From contig NZ_ATLO01000010.1 of assembly GCF_000416235.1 (NCBI RefSeq), positions 62,001 through 126,000 on the forward strand: a DNA stretch of 64,000 nt. The letters run 5' to 3'. Source of the DNA: Pseudomonas sp. CFII64 (GTDB lineage: Bacteria > Pseudomonadota > Gammaproteobacteria > Pseudomonadales > Pseudomonadaceae). A program made the position numbers and the translations under genes. The notes below the pieces were generated by a model. That model was not told the DNA's origin. It did no database searches and was given only the letters and a program-made list of their open reading frames with translations. Every line of letters begins with the position of its first letter. Within the stretch, counting starts at the first letter, position 1. Shown here piece after piece: positions 24,748 through 33,584 of the stretch.

Positions 24748-25479
24748 ATGCTGAAGTTTTTTGCTGCACTGCTGTTGGTGTGTTCGGGGCTGGTTCAGGC
24801 GCAGGACGCGCTGCAGACCGACTTGCCCTTGAGTTATCTGGCCCAGGCCAGCACTGATTCCAGGGACAAGCCACTGGTCATCTTCATGCATGGCTACGGC
24901 AGCAACGAGAAAGACTTGTTCGGCATCAAGGACGTGCTCGCGGCCGATTACAACTACCTGTCAGTGCGCGCCCCGGTGCAGCTGCAACCCGGCAGCTATC
25001 AGTGGTTCAGCAAAAAACCAAAGACAGAAGAATATGACGGCGTGACTGTGGATCTGAAAAACAGTGGCGAGTTGTTAAGCCGCTTCATCAAGGCCGCTAC
25101 CGAGAAATACCACACGCAGCCCGGCAAAGTTTTCCTGGTGGGCTTCAGCCAGGGCGCGATGATGAGTTACGAAGTCGGGCTGCGCCATCCGGAGCAGGTC
25201 GGTGGTATCGCGGCGTTGAGTGGCCGGCTGTTGCCGGTACTGCGCGCCGAATTGCAGGCCAAGGCAAAGCCTGATGCGCAGCTCAAGAACCTGGCCGTGT
25301 TCATCGGTCATGGCACTGCCGATTCGCGTGTGTCGTACAGCGGTGCGAAAGAAGCAGATGCCTATGTGAAAACCCTCGGGATAACGCCTGAGTTTCACAG
25401 CTATTCCGGCGTCGGCCATACCATCAGCGAAGCGGAAGTCAATGATCTGCAGGCGTGGCTGAAGAAAGTCGCTGGCTGA
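24748..25479 (+). CDS. exported alpha/beta-hydrolase, carboxylesterase/phospholipase type
   Basis: A 243-residue enzyme of the phospholipase/carboxylesterase (YpfH/acyl-protein-thioesterase-like) family. A signal peptide (MLKFFAALLLVCSGLVQA) shows export. The oxyanion HGYGSN motif is followed by the nucleophile serine in GFSQGAMM, then the aspartate in GHGTADSRV and the histidine in SGVGHTIS. Exact substrate unknown; short-chain esters are likely for the family. It lies 72 bases after gspD in the same direction with a GC hairpin between them, so it may be co-transcribed and secreted by the system (inference). Confidence 0.85.
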   Translation: MLKFFAALLLVCSGLVQAQDALQTDLPLSYLAQASTDSRDKPLVIFMHGYGSNEKDLFGIKDVLAADYNYLSVRAPVQLQPGSYQWFSKKPKTEEYDGVTVDLKNSGELLSRFIKAATEKYHTQPGKVFLVGFSQGAMMSYEVGLRHPEQVGGIAALSGRLLPVLRAELQAKAKPDAQLKNLAVFIGHGTADSRVSYSGAKEADAYVKTLGITPEFHSYSGVGHTISEAEVNDLQAWLKKVAG

Positions 25480-25525
25480 TAGCTGTTGGGACTCGGTATC
25501 TCAGGTACGCCGCTGGCGACGCCAT

Positions 25526-25592
25526 CGGGGACGAGTCCCCTCCTACCGGTTTCGCGCAGGGCAGGTAGGACCGGACTTGTCCGGGAAGAGGG
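25526..25592. repeat. REP-type inverted repeat
   Basis: GGGGACGAGTCCCCTCCTACC near 25537-25557 is answered by GGTAGGACCGGACTTGTCC near 25564-25582, a diverged palindrome of the kind seen again at 34301-34357. It sits in the 215-base gap between two convergent genes. Confidence 0.55.
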
Positions 25593-25694
25593 TGGCGCAG
25601 ACACTGGGTGGGTCAGGCGAAATGATGCTGGCCCGTTCCCTCCCACAGGCCTGAAAAAATGGAACCTTCGCGGGCCGTACAAATACCTACCGCG

Positions 25695-26699
25695 CTACGG
25701 TTTTGCCGCAACCAGCAAATCCGGGCTGCCCAGCGGGTGGCTCTTGGCGTCGAAAAAGCTCAGTTGCGTCTGCATGTCGCTGAACAGCTCAAGGTAATGA
25801 CGCTTCTGAAACTCAACGAATGCAGCGCTGCGCGGCAGCACTGAAATCGCAATGTGTTGCGGTTTGGCCTGGCGGATTGCGGCGAGGATGTGTGCGTCCT
25901 GTTTGCCCAGCGCGTGGCCGAAGATACACAGTGCATCAGCGTGCTTTGCCAGTTGTGCGTGGCAGAACGACAGGTAATCCGAGGTGCGGATCATCTTCAT
26001 TTTTTCCGCGCTGGTTCCTTCACAGACAAACAGCGGCACGTCGTCCAGCGCGTTGATGGCGAAGCTGCCCAGCAGGGTACTTTCCGAAGACAGCAGCTTG
26101 CGCACCGTGCCATCGAGGTTTTTCACCAGATGCATGCCGCCGTGCAAATACAGCACGCGGGTGGCTTTGGCCTGCGCTGCATGCAGATTGAACGTTGCCT
26201 CATCGTTGAACAGATCGTCGAAGTGCTCAGGCGCATGCATCACCGCCCAATACGCGAGCAGATCGTAGTTGCTGGAGTACACGCTGGAATACTGCTGCAA
26301 CGCACTATTCAGATGCGCGAGGGTTTTGGCCTCGATCAGTTTCCACGGAATGTGCACCGAGCGGATCGCGTGAATCAGCGCTTCCTTGATCGCAAAGTAA
26401 CGGTTACGCGGCGAAGAGGAGCTGATGGTCAGGGCGGCGTTGACACGCATTGCCGATTTCAGTGCGGCCAGCACCGGCTCGAAATTACTCGTTTCCATGG
26501 CGCTGAACACGGCCAGCTCGGTACGGCTCATGGGATTGTTGCGGGTGGTCTGGGACAGGTCGAACAGCGATTCATAGGCGAAATTCTTCCACACGGCCAG
26601 GCTCGCGCCGTTACCCAGCAGCAGGCCCCAGCTTGGGCTGGTGGGTTGCAGATCGTTCCAGTTCGCCAGTTCGGCATCAATATCGGTCAATTGCATCAT
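25695..26699 (-). CDS. DUF4917 protein, SIR2-like
   Basis: A 334-residue protein matching the DUF4917 pattern. The front has WGLLLGNGASLAVWKNFAYESLFD (after residue about 23), resembling the glycine-rich nucleotide loop of SIR2-like proteins. Later VLYLHGGMHL and LCIFGHALGKQDAHILAAI resemble the HG and GxxxxDxxI signatures of the SIR2_2 group. This suggests an NAD-binding or NAD-cleaving fold (inference). The start is ATG 26699 (a second ATG follows at 26696); a longer frame to 26825 has a less natural N-terminus. It is divergent from the GntR gene and convergent with the exported esterase. Some SIR2-like proteins act in phage defence, but nothing around it shows that. Confidence 0.68.
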   Translation of the reverse strand: MMQLTDIDAELANWNDLQPTSPSWGLLLGNGASLAVWKNFAYESLFDLSQTTRNNPMSRTELAVFSAMETSNFEPVLAALKSAMRVNAALTISSSSPRNRYFAIKEALIHAIRSVHIPWKLIEAKTLAHLNSALQQYSSVYSSNYDLLAYWAVMHAPEHFDDLFNDEATFNLHAAQAKATRVLYLHGGMHLVKNLDGTVRKLLSSESTLLGSFAINALDDVPLFVCEGTSAEKMKMIRTSDYLSFCHAQLAKHADALCIFGHALGKQDAHILAAIRQAKPQHIAISVLPRSAAFVEFQKRHYLELFSDMQTQLSFFDAKSHPLGSPDLLVAAKP

Positions 26700-26868
26700 C
26701 TCACTCGGTGCCGGGTTCAATATCGCCGCCGACGGTAGCTCGGTGGCAAATGCCTGCCATCTTATAGAAAAAGGATCTATGAGAATTGCTTGTCTTGGCC
26801 TTGACGGGCATTTAGAACGAGACAATACTTCCGCTCAAATTCATATAGATGACTAGACCAATAACAAT

Positions 26869-27600
26869 ATGAACAGACTCTCCAGCGACGAACGTCTCCC
26901 GCTTTACCAACGCCTGCGTGACCAACTGGCCGAGCAGATCGCCAATAACCGCTGGCGTCCGGGCGAAGCGATTCCCACTGAAGCGGCGCTGTCCAGCGAG
27001 TATTGCCTGTCCACCGGCACGGTGCGCAAGGCCATCGACATGCTGGTCGCCGACAATATTCTCGAACGGCAGCAGGGGCGGGGCACTTACATTCGCCGTC
27101 CGCAGTTCCAGTCTTCGCTGTTTCGTTTTTTCCGCTTCCAGACCGCTGCCGGCGAACGCCAGGTTCCCGAGAGCCGGATTCTGTCCATTGAACCGATGAT
27201 TGCGCCTTCCGCTGTCAGCCAGGCCCTGGGCCTGATTCCCGATGCGCCGGTGATTCGCCTGGTGCGGCTGCGGCTGCTGGATGCGCAACCGGTGCTCGCT
27301 GAAGAAATCTGGTTGCCGCGCGTGCTGTTCCAGGCGCTGCTGGATACCGATCTGCAGCTGCACGGTCCGTTGCTTTATCCGATCTACGAAACCCTGTGCG
27401 GCCAGGTCGTGGCCTACGCCGAAGAAACCCTGACCGCCGAGTCCGTCAGTGATGTGCATGCGCGATTGCTGCACATTCCGCAAAACAGCCCGGTGGTGGT
27501 GATCGAACGTCTGGCCCGCAATTACGCTGGCCAGCCTCTGGAATGGCGTCGCTCACGCGGCCACGCCAGCCACTTCCGCTACAGCGTCGAGATCCGCTGA
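26869..27600 (+). CDS. GntR/UTRA family transcriptional regulator
   Basis: A 243-residue regulator. The winged helix-turn-helix PLYQRLRDQLAEQIANNRWRPGEAIPTEAAL with TGTVRKAIDMLVADNILERQQGRGTYI covers residues 10-78. The UTRA effector domain follows (VIRLVRLRLLDAQPVLAEEIWLPR, YEETLTAE-like AEETLTAESV, VVVIERLARNYAGQPLEWRRS). It starts an apparent operon with an MFS transporter 27 bases downstream, so it most likely controls uptake of that substrate. The stretch TAGATGACTAGACCAATAAC before the start could hold its operator. The effector is unknown. Confidence 0.86.
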   Translation: MNRLSSDERLPLYQRLRDQLAEQIANNRWRPGEAIPTEAALSSEYCLSTGTVRKAIDMLVADNILERQQGRGTYIRRPQFQSSLFRFFRFQTAAGERQVPESRILSIEPMIAPSAVSQALGLIPDAPVIRLVRLRLLDAQPVLAEEIWLPRVLFQALLDTDLQLHGPLLYPIYETLCGQVVAYAEETLTAESVSDVHARLLHIPQNSPVVVIERLARNYAGQPLEWRRSRGHASHFRYSVEIR

Positions 27601-27627
27601 CAGCACGTACAACATAAGGATAAAAAC

Positions 27628-28914
27628 ATGTTCAGTTGGTATCGCCAAGTCACTCCTCGTGAGCGCAAAACGTTTTGGGCCTGCTTCGGCGGCTGGTCGC
27701 TGGATGCCCTCGAAGTGCAAATGTTCGGCCTGGCGATCCCAGCGCTGATTGCCGCCTTTGCCCTGACCAAAGGTGACGCAGGCTTGATCAGCGGTGTGAC
27801 GCTGGTCACTTCGGCATTGGGTGGCTGGGTCGGTGGCACGTTGTCGGACCGTTACGGCCGAGTGCGCACGCTGCAATGGATGATTCTCTGGTTTTCGGTG
27901 TTCACCTTCCTTTCGGCGTTCGTGACCGGCTTCCATCAACTGCTGATCGTCAAGGCGCTGCAAGGCTTCGGTATCGGCGGCGAGTGGGCGGCGGGCGCGG
28001 TGCTGATGGCGGAAACCATCCAGTCGAAATATCGCGGCAAAGTCATGGGCACCGTGCAGAGCGCATGGGCCGTGGGCTGGGGTCTGGCGGTCGGCGTGTT
28101 TACCCTGATTTATTCTTTTGTCCCGCAAGACATGGCCTGGCGCGTGATGTTCCTGGTTGGTCTGTTGCCGTCGCTGATGATCATCTGGGTGCGTCGCAAT
28201 GTCGAAGAGCCCGACAGCTTCCAGCGCCTGCAAAAAGCCAAGACCAAACCGGCGAGCTTCTTCAAGTCCATGGCCGGCATTTTTCGTCCTGAACTGATCC
28301 GCGTCACCTTGCTCGGTGGCCTGCTGGGCCTTGGTGCGCACGGTGGTTATCACGCGGTCATGACCTGGCTGCCGACTTTTCTCAAGACTGAACGCAACCT
28401 GTCGGTGCTGAACTCCGGCGGTTACCTGGCGGTGATCATCTTCGCCTTCTGGTGTGGGTGTGTGGCCAGCGGCTTTTTGATCGACCGTATCGGCCGCCGC
28501 ATGAATATTCTGCTGTTCGCCCTGTGCTGCGTCGTCACTGTGCAGTGCTACGTATTCCTGCCGCTGAGCAATACGCAGATGCTGTTTCTCGGTTTCCCGC
28601 TGGGCTTTTTCGCAGCCGGTATTCCAGCCAGCCTCGGCGCGTTCTTCAACGAGCTGTATCCCGCCGACGTGCGCGGCGCCGGGGTTGGTTTTTGCTACAA
28701 CTTCGGTCGTGTGTTGTCAGCGGTATTTCCGTTCATGGTCGGGCACATGAGTGAATCCATGTCACTGGGTTCGGCGATTGGTATCGACGCCGGGATCGCT
28801 TACGGCGTTGCCGTCCTCGCCGCGCTTTGCCTGCCGGAAACCCGTGGCCGCAGTCTCGATGCAGCGGCGACCGCAACCGATACCCAACACGACCAAGCCC
28901 CGCAGCAAGCCTGA
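27628..28914 (+). CDS. MFS transporter, aromatic acid/sugar acid:H+ symporter type
   Basis: A 428-residue 12-helix major facilitator protein. The loop motif GGTLSDRYGRVRTL after helix 2 and SGFLIDRIGRRMN after helix 8, RGKVMG and LPETRGRSLD at the end are typical of the AAHS/sialate-type symporters. The ATG at 27628 follows AAGGA. A terminator right after the gene suggests the operon may end here, although the amidohydrolase gene lies just beyond. It probably imports a carboxylated substrate whose hydrolase is the next gene (inference). Confidence 0.85.
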   Translation: MFSWYRQVTPRERKTFWACFGGWSLDALEVQMFGLAIPALIAAFALTKGDAGLISGVTLVTSALGGWVGGTLSDRYGRVRTLQWMILWFSVFTFLSAFVTGFHQLLIVKALQGFGIGGEWAAGAVLMAETIQSKYRGKVMGTVQSAWAVGWGLAVGVFTLIYSFVPQDMAWRVMFLVGLLPSLMIIWVRRNVEEPDSFQRLQKAKTKPASFFKSMAGIFRPELIRVTLLGGLLGLGAHGGYHAVMTWLPTFLKTERNLSVLNSGGYLAVIIFAFWCGCVASGFLIDRIGRRMNILLFALCCVVTVQCYVFLPLSNTQMLFLGFPLGFFAAGIPASLGAFFNELYPADVRGAGVGFCYNFGRVLSAVFPFMVGHMSESMSLGSAIGIDAGIAYGVAVLAALCLPETRGRSLDAAATATDTQHDQAPQQA

Positions 28915-28926
28915 CGTTTTGCCCCC

Positions 28927-28956
28927 GGCGCGATGTCCAACATCGCGCCTTTCTTT
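28927..28956 (+). terminator. intrinsic terminator after the MFS gene
   Basis: GGCGCGATG (28927-28935), loop TCCAA, CATCGCGCC (28941-28949), followed by TTTCTTT. A perfect 9-bp stem with a T-run. It lies before the real start of the amidohydrolase gene, so read-through or a separate promoter must serve that gene. Confidence 0.8.
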
Positions 28957-28971
28957 CCCAAGATGAGTTCC

Positions 28972-29841
28972 ATGCCTGATTCCCTTACCTCGCCGATCCT
29001 CGGCATCGATGGCCACGCCCATGTCTTCAACCGCGAGCTGACGCTCACGTCGGGCCGACGCTACACACCCGATTACGATGCGCCGCTGGATGCGTACCTG
29101 ACGCAATTACGCCTTCACGGGTTGAGTCACGGCGTATTGGTGCAACCGAGCTTTCTGGGCACCGATAACCGCTACCTGTTGGCAGCGCTGCAACAAGCCC
29201 CTGAGCAGTTGCGCGGTGTCGCCGTGGTGGATATCGACACCCGTCGTGAGCAACTGGCGCAGATGGCCGGGCAGGGTATCGTCGGTATTCGCCTGAACCT
29301 GATGGGCAAGCCGCTGCCGGACTTTACCACCCCTCAGTGGCAGCGCCTGTTGGGCCATGTCGCTGATCTGGGCTGGCACGTGGAACTGCATCGCGGCGTT
29401 GTTGATTTGCCACAGGTGATTCGCGGGCTGTTGCCTTTCGGTTGCAAGATCGTGATTGATCACTTCGGCCGTCCGGACGCGCTGTCGGGCGTTGAACACC
29501 CGGCATTCCAGGCGTTGCTGGAGACCGGTGCTACTGGCCAGGTGTGGGTAAAAGTCTCGGCCATCTACCGCCTCGGCGGCAGCAATCAGCAGAACATGAC
29601 GTTCGCCCAGGCGGCCTTGCCGTTACTGGTCAAGCATTTCGGCCTGGAGCGACTGGTCTGGGGCAGCGATTGGCCACATACCCAGCATGAGCAGGACGTG
29701 AGTTTCGATACCGTGATTCAGCAACTGCACGCATTAGGCTGCGCGGATAACGTGCGACGGGCGCTGTTGATCGACGCGCCCCAGGCGTTGTTTGGTTTTT
29801 CGGTGGTTAATAGTCTCCTGCAACTCAAACCAACGCCTTAA
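28972..29841 (+). CDS. amidohydrolase family 2 (TIM-barrel metal hydrolase)
   Basis: A 289-residue hydrolase related to 2-pyrone-4,6-dicarboxylate lactonase and other amidohydrolase-2 enzymes. The metal motif is GIDGHAHVF near residue 11-18; HVELHRGVVDLP, IVIDHFGRPDA and LVWGSDWPHTQH carry the other expected His/Asp ligands. ATG 28972 (or 28963) is chosen because the more upstream ATG 28933 falls inside the terminator hairpin. It ends 17 bases into the 3' end of the histidine kinase gene on the other strand. With the GntR and MFS genes before it, it may hydrolyse the imported compound (inference); the substrate is unknown. Confidence 0.8.
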   Translation: MPDSLTSPILGIDGHAHVFNRELTLTSGRRYTPDYDAPLDAYLTQLRLHGLSHGVLVQPSFLGTDNRYLLAALQQAPEQLRGVAVVDIDTRREQLAQMAGQGIVGIRLNLMGKPLPDFTTPQWQRLLGHVADLGWHVELHRGVVDLPQVIRGLLPFGCKIVIDHFGRPDALSGVEHPAFQALLETGATGQVWVKVSAIYRLGGSNQQNMTFAQAALPLLVKHFGLERLVWGSDWPHTQHEQDVSFDTVIQQLHALGCADNVRRALLIDAPQALFGFSVVNSLLQLKPTP

Positions 29842-31216
29842 CCTGCCGACACTCCAGACTCAAACTCGCGCCGCCCAACGAACTGGTGCCGATGTGCAGC
29901 GTGAAGCCGTGCAGGTTGACGATGGCCGCGACGATGGACAAGCCCAGGCCGAAGCCGCTCTGCTGATTGCCGTTTTCGCTGCGATAGAAACGTCGGAATA
30001 CCGCTTTGCGTTCCGCTTCAGGAATGCCGGGGCCGGAGTCTTCTACGGTGATGCAGGTGCTGGCACCTTCGGCGCGGGCGCCAAGCATCACGCTGCCGCC
30101 CGGCGGTGTGAACTTGATCGAGTTGCTCAGCAAATTGGCCAGCGCTTCGAACAGCAGGGCGTGATCACCGAGCAACGGCGGCAGCTCGTCGTCCACCTGT
30201 AAATGCAGGCTGACTCCGCCTTCTTCGGCCAGTGGTAAGTAGAAGTCATGCACTTCCTGGAGCAGTGCCTTGGGCTCCAGCTCGACAAATGCCGAGCGGC
30301 GCTGATGATCTTCCAGCTCGGAAATTCGCAGCAAGCCACGAAAGCGCGCCATCAGCGTGTCGGCTTCGGCGATCACTTGATCCATTTGCGTGGCGACCAG
30401 CGAGTCTTCCGGCGACTGCTGCTGAATGCGATACAGCTGCGCCCGCAAGCGGGTCAACGGCGTGCGCAGATCGTGAGCGATGTTGTCGCAAACGCCCTTG
30501 ACCTCGTTCATCAGTTTTTCGATGCGGTCGAGCATGGCGTTGACGATCACCGCCAGCATGTCCAGTTCGTCGCGACGAGTTGAAACTGGCAGGCGGCGAG
30601 TCAAGTCTCCGGCGACGATGGCCTCGGCGCTGGCCTGAATGCCGCGAATGCGCCGCAACGGGCGCCGCCGCAGCAAATGCCAGCCGGCAATGCCGGGAAT
30701 AATCGTCAGCGACAAACCCCAGAGCAAGGCATGCAATATCAGCGTGGTGACCGCGAACAGCGAGCCGTTGTCGCGCACCAGCACCAGCCAGTGGCCATCC
30801 AGGGTTCGGCTGGCCACTGCATCGCAGCTGTCGCGCGGCATGTCGGGGTCATCGGAGTCGACGCAGTTGTTGAGCTCGTGAATCGTGCCATCCAGCGGCA
30901 GATTGGCCGGGAGGGTGCGGATCGGCCCGGCCAACGGCTGCAACCGCGCGTCGAACAGGCCGTAGGCGTCCACGGCGCGCATGTCGAAGGTCATGCTGGT
31001 GGCCAGCGCTTCGACCAGCTGTTCGCCCTGAAAGCGGGCGAACAATTGTTGGCGTTGCATGAGGGAGTGGCGGGCCAGGTTATCCAGATAACTGGTGACT
31101 TCCCAGTACACCACGCCGATCAGGGTGCAGCTCCAGGCCACGAACAGAAAACTGTACAGCGCCAGCAAGCGGCTGCTGGAAGAACGCCAGCCGTTAGACG
31201 GGTTCAGCAATGACAT
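29825..31216 (-). CDS. two-component sensor histidine kinase
   Basis: A 463-residue membrane kinase: two membrane segments (about 17-38 and 156-176) enclosing a periplasmic sensor of about 115 residues, a HAMP linker (about 178-232), the phosphorylated His248 in DNIAHDLRTPLTRLR, and a HATPase domain with NLLSNSIKFTPPGG, VEDSGPGIPE and GFGLGLSIVAAIVNLH. The sensor has three cysteines (NNCVDSDD, RDSCDAV and others), which may pair. The gene overlaps its response regulator by 23 bases, so the pair is co-translated. Signal unknown. Confidence 0.9.
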   Translation of the reverse strand: MSLLNPSNGWRSSSSRLLALYSFLFVAWSCTLIGVVYWEVTSYLDNLARHSLMQRQQLFARFQGEQLVEALATSMTFDMRAVDAYGLFDARLQPLAGPIRTLPANLPLDGTIHELNNCVDSDDPDMPRDSCDAVASRTLDGHWLVLVRDNGSLFAVTTLILHALLWGLSLTIIPGIAGWHLLRRRPLRRIRGIQASAEAIVAGDLTRRLPVSTRRDELDMLAVIVNAMLDRIEKLMNEVKGVCDNIAHDLRTPLTRLRAQLYRIQQQSPEDSLVATQMDQVIAEADTLMARFRGLLRISELEDHQRRSAFVELEPKALLQEVHDFYLPLAEEGGVSLHLQVDDELPPLLGDHALLFEALANLLSNSIKFTPPGGSVMLGARAEGASTCITVEDSGPGIPEAERKAVFRRFYRSENGNQQSGFGLGLSIVAAIVNLHGFTLHIGTSSLGGASLSLECRQVKALV

Positions 31217-31877
31217 AGCCCGAGCCTCGCACGGTTCGAATCAGCGGGGTCATGCCGGGTGGATCGAGTTTCTTGCGCAAGCGACCGATATGCACGTCGA
31301 TCAGGTTGGTGCCGGGATCGAAGTGATAACCCCAGACTTCTTCGAAGATCATCATGCGGGTGATGATCTGCCCGCTGTTGCGCATCATGAATTCCAGCAG
31401 CTTGTATTCGGTCGGCAGCAACGTCAGCGGCTGTTTGCCGCGCGTGGCTTCGCGCTTGATCAGGTTCAGCTCAAGATCGGCAACCCGCAACAGGGTTTCC
31501 GCGGCCGCCACCGGATTACGTCGGCGCAGCAGGACTTCAACGCGCGCGGCCATTTCGTCGGAGGCAAAGGGTTTGGCCAGGTAATCATCGCCACCGGCAC
31601 GCAGGCCGCGTACCCGTTCGTCCACATCGGAAAGGGCGCTAATCATCAGAATCGGGGTGTAAATGCCTTGGGCGCGCAAAGTGGTGACAATCGCCAGGCC
31701 GTCGACTTCCGGCAGCATGCGATCCAGGGTGATCAGGTCGTAGTCACCGCTGACCGCCCGCGCCAGGCCTTCACGGCCATTGTCGACCCAGTCGACGTCG
31801 AGTCCATGGCTGCTCAGTTCGGCAACGATTTCCTGTGCCGTGACGGCGTCGTCTTCGATGGTCAGAATTCGGGTCAT
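31194..31877 (-). CDS. OmpR-family response regulator
   Basis: A 227-residue regulator. The receiver has acidic residues IEDDAV, the phospho-acceptor Asp52 in LITLDRMLP, the conserved Thr/Ser in MISALS and Lys in DDYLAKPF. The winged helix DNA-binding domain has LLPTEYKLLEFMMRNSGQIITR and DVHIGRLRKKLD ... IRTVRGSGYV. ATG 31877 is used because the N-terminus MTRILTIEDDAV is canonical; the frame to 31955 has no such beginning. It acts with the kinase encoded right after it. Confidence 0.9.
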   Translation of the reverse strand: MTRILTIEDDAVTAQEIVAELSSHGLDVDWVDNGREGLARAVSGDYDLITLDRMLPEVDGLAIVTTLRAQGIYTPILMISALSDVDERVRGLRAGGDDYLAKPFASDEMAARVEVLLRRRNPVAAAETLLRVADLELNLIKREATRGKQPLTLLPTEYKLLEFMMRNSGQIITRMMIFEEVWGYHFDPGTNLIDVHIGRLRKKLDPPGMTPLIRTVRGSGYVIAEPV

Positions 31878-31981
31878 GTTGCCTGCCTGAAAGGGTGACG
31901 GCCAAAGCCGTATTCTGCCTGCAAACCCGGGCCCGGTTTCTGAAAAGATTTTCATGTGCCGGGCCTGTCCCTGGCTGAACG

Positions 31982-32893
31982 TCAGCCGGCAGCCTGATCC
32001 TTCTCATCCTGCTGCTTCTTGGCCAGAACCCTGGCTTTGCGGTCGCGTTCCATTTTCGCGGTGGTGTCGTTCTCGCTGCGGATCTGCGCATGGCTGATCA
32101 GGGCGAAGATAAAGCTGCCGCCGATGATATTGCCCGCCAGGGTCGGTCCGGCAAAAACCAGCCAGAAGTCCTGCCAGGACAGCTCGCCGGCGAACACCAG
32201 ATACCCGGCTTCAGCGGAACCGACGACGATGTGGGTGAAGTCGCCCAGTGCCATCAGGTAGGTGATGAGGATGATGATCCAGATCTTCGCTGCTTCCATG
32301 GACGCAATCATCCACACCATGGTGGCGATCATCCAGCCGGACACGATGCCTTTGGAAAACATGTGCGTGACGTCGTTTTCCATGACCTTGCGGCCGATTT
32401 CCAGAAAGGCTTCGTCGGTCTTGGTATCAAAAATCGGCAAATGCAGCATCACGTAGGCAACCAGCAGCGTGCCGCACAGATTGCCCACCAGCACCACGCC
32501 CCACAAGCGGAACAAGCGACCGAAATTGGTCAGCGTCGGCTTGCTCATCACCGGCAGTACAGCAGTGATGGTGTTTTCAGTGAACAGTTGCTGGCGGGCG
32601 AGAATGACCGCGAGGAACCCTGCCGAGTAACCCAGACTGGCGATCACATGACTGGCTTCGACATCCGCCAGGCGCGACTTGAACAAACCCATGGCCATCA
32701 ACGACAGGCCCATGGTCAGGCCCGCAGCCAGCGCTGACCACCAGAGCGCCGCAACGCTGCGCTCCAGTTCATGATCGCCCTGAATGCGGATAGTCTCGTG
32801 GAGTACCGCCGCGCGTGGCGGCTGGTTTTTATCGACTTCACGCTCTTCTTCAGCGGATAGACCCGGGGTCTTGCCTTCTGTGTGCTCTTGCAT
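31982..32893 (-). CDS. formate/nitrite transporter (FNT) family channel
   Basis: A 303-residue membrane protein of the FNT family, whose members pass formate, nitrite or related small anions. Six hydrophobic helices are visible, with family features LGYSAGFLAVILARQQLFTENT and GNLCGTLLVAY, KIWIIILITYLMALGDFTHIVVGS and PTLAGNIIGGSFIFAL. Basic and acidic soluble tails flank it (KTPGLSAEEEREVDKNQ and KARVLAKKQQDEKD). ATG 32893 has AAGGAAG upstream; a longer frame to 33097 is not convincing. Neighbours give no clue to its ion. Confidence 0.86.
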   Translation of the reverse strand: MQEHTEGKTPGLSAEEEREVDKNQPPRAAVLHETIRIQGDHELERSVAALWWSALAAGLTMGLSLMAMGLFKSRLADVEASHVIASLGYSAGFLAVILARQQLFTENTITAVLPVMSKPTLTNFGRLFRLWGVVLVGNLCGTLLVAYVMLHLPIFDTKTDEAFLEIGRKVMENDVTHMFSKGIVSGWMIATMVWMIASMEAAKIWIIILITYLMALGDFTHIVVGSAEAGYLVFAGELSWQDFWLVFAGPTLAGNIIGGSFIFALISHAQIRSENDTTAKMERDRKARVLAKKQQDEKDQAAG

Positions 32894-33035
32894 ACGACTT
32901 CCTTGGTGCTGGTTGGGGCTTGACGCGGGTAGGGCACAAACAGATGAATGCTGCGCCGGGCTGCTGGTTAAGACACAATCCACCGCCCATCGTTCGGCAC
33001 GGAACGATGCCCAATTCATAAAAAGGAGAACTGTT

Positions 33036-33515
33036 TTGACCCTCGAAATCCGCGAAGCGACCCGGGCCGATGCCAAGGTCATTCTGGGCTTTATCACGGA
33101 ACTGGCGATTTACGAAAAAGCCGAGCACGAAGTGCTGACCAGCGTGGCGGAGATCGAGCGCAGCCTGTTCGACGAGCCATCCCCGGCCAAGGCGTTGATC
33201 TGCCTCCTTGACGATGAACCCATCGGCTTTGCGGTGTATTTCCTCAGCTATTCCACTTGGCTGGGGCGCAAGGGGCTGTACCTGGAAGACCTGTTCGTCT
33301 CGGCGCAGCATCGGGGCGTTGGCGCAGGCAAGGCGCTGTTGCGGCGGCTGGCCAGAATCGCCTACGACAGCGGCTGCGGGCGCTTCGAATGGAGCGTGCT
33401 GGACTGGAACCAGCCGGCCATCGACTTCTACAAATCCATCGGCGCACAGCCGCAGGATGAGTGGGTGCGCTATCGCCTTGAAGGCGAGACGTTGAAAAGT
33501 TTTGCGTTGGGTTAA
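33036..33515 (+). CDS. GNAT acetyltransferase, diamine (SSAT-like) type
   Basis: A 159-residue GNAT protein resembling spermidine/spermine or thialysine N-acetyltransferases: FITELAIYEKAEHEV, ALICLLDDEPIGFAVYFLSYSTWLGRKGLYLEDLFV, the acetyl-CoA loop RGVGAGKALLRRLA and WSVLDWNQPAIDFYKSIGA. The best start is TTG 33036, with AAGGAG (33023-33028) at ideal spacing; no ATG gives a comparable site. Substrate likely a polyamine or lysine analogue (family knowledge). It is divergent from the FNT gene and is followed by a REPIN-like repeat. Confidence 0.85.
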   Translation: MTLEIREATRADAKVILGFITELAIYEKAEHEVLTSVAEIERSLFDEPSPAKALICLLDDEPIGFAVYFLSYSTWLGRKGLYLEDLFVSAQHRGVGAGKALLRRLARIAYDSGCGRFEWSVLDWNQPAIDFYKSIGAQPQDEWVRYRLEGETLKSFALG

Positions 33516-33521
33516 GAAGTT

Positions 33522-33575
33522 TGTAGGACCGGCTTCAGCCGGGAGGGGGTGCTCCCGGCTAAAGCCGGTCCTACA
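33522..33575. repeat. REP palindrome
   Basis: Two 24-base arms, 33522-33545 and 33552-33575, are inverted copies with one mismatch around a short loop, built on GTAGGACCGGCTT. The same element recurs at 59865-59918. It lies between two genes that converge. Confidence 0.8.
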
Positions 33576-33584
33576 GGAAAATGG

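Noticed and set aside
28933..28971. Upstream ATG for the amidohydrolase
   Set aside because: It lies inside the loop and stem of an intrinsic terminator; the downstream ATG gives a normal N-terminus.
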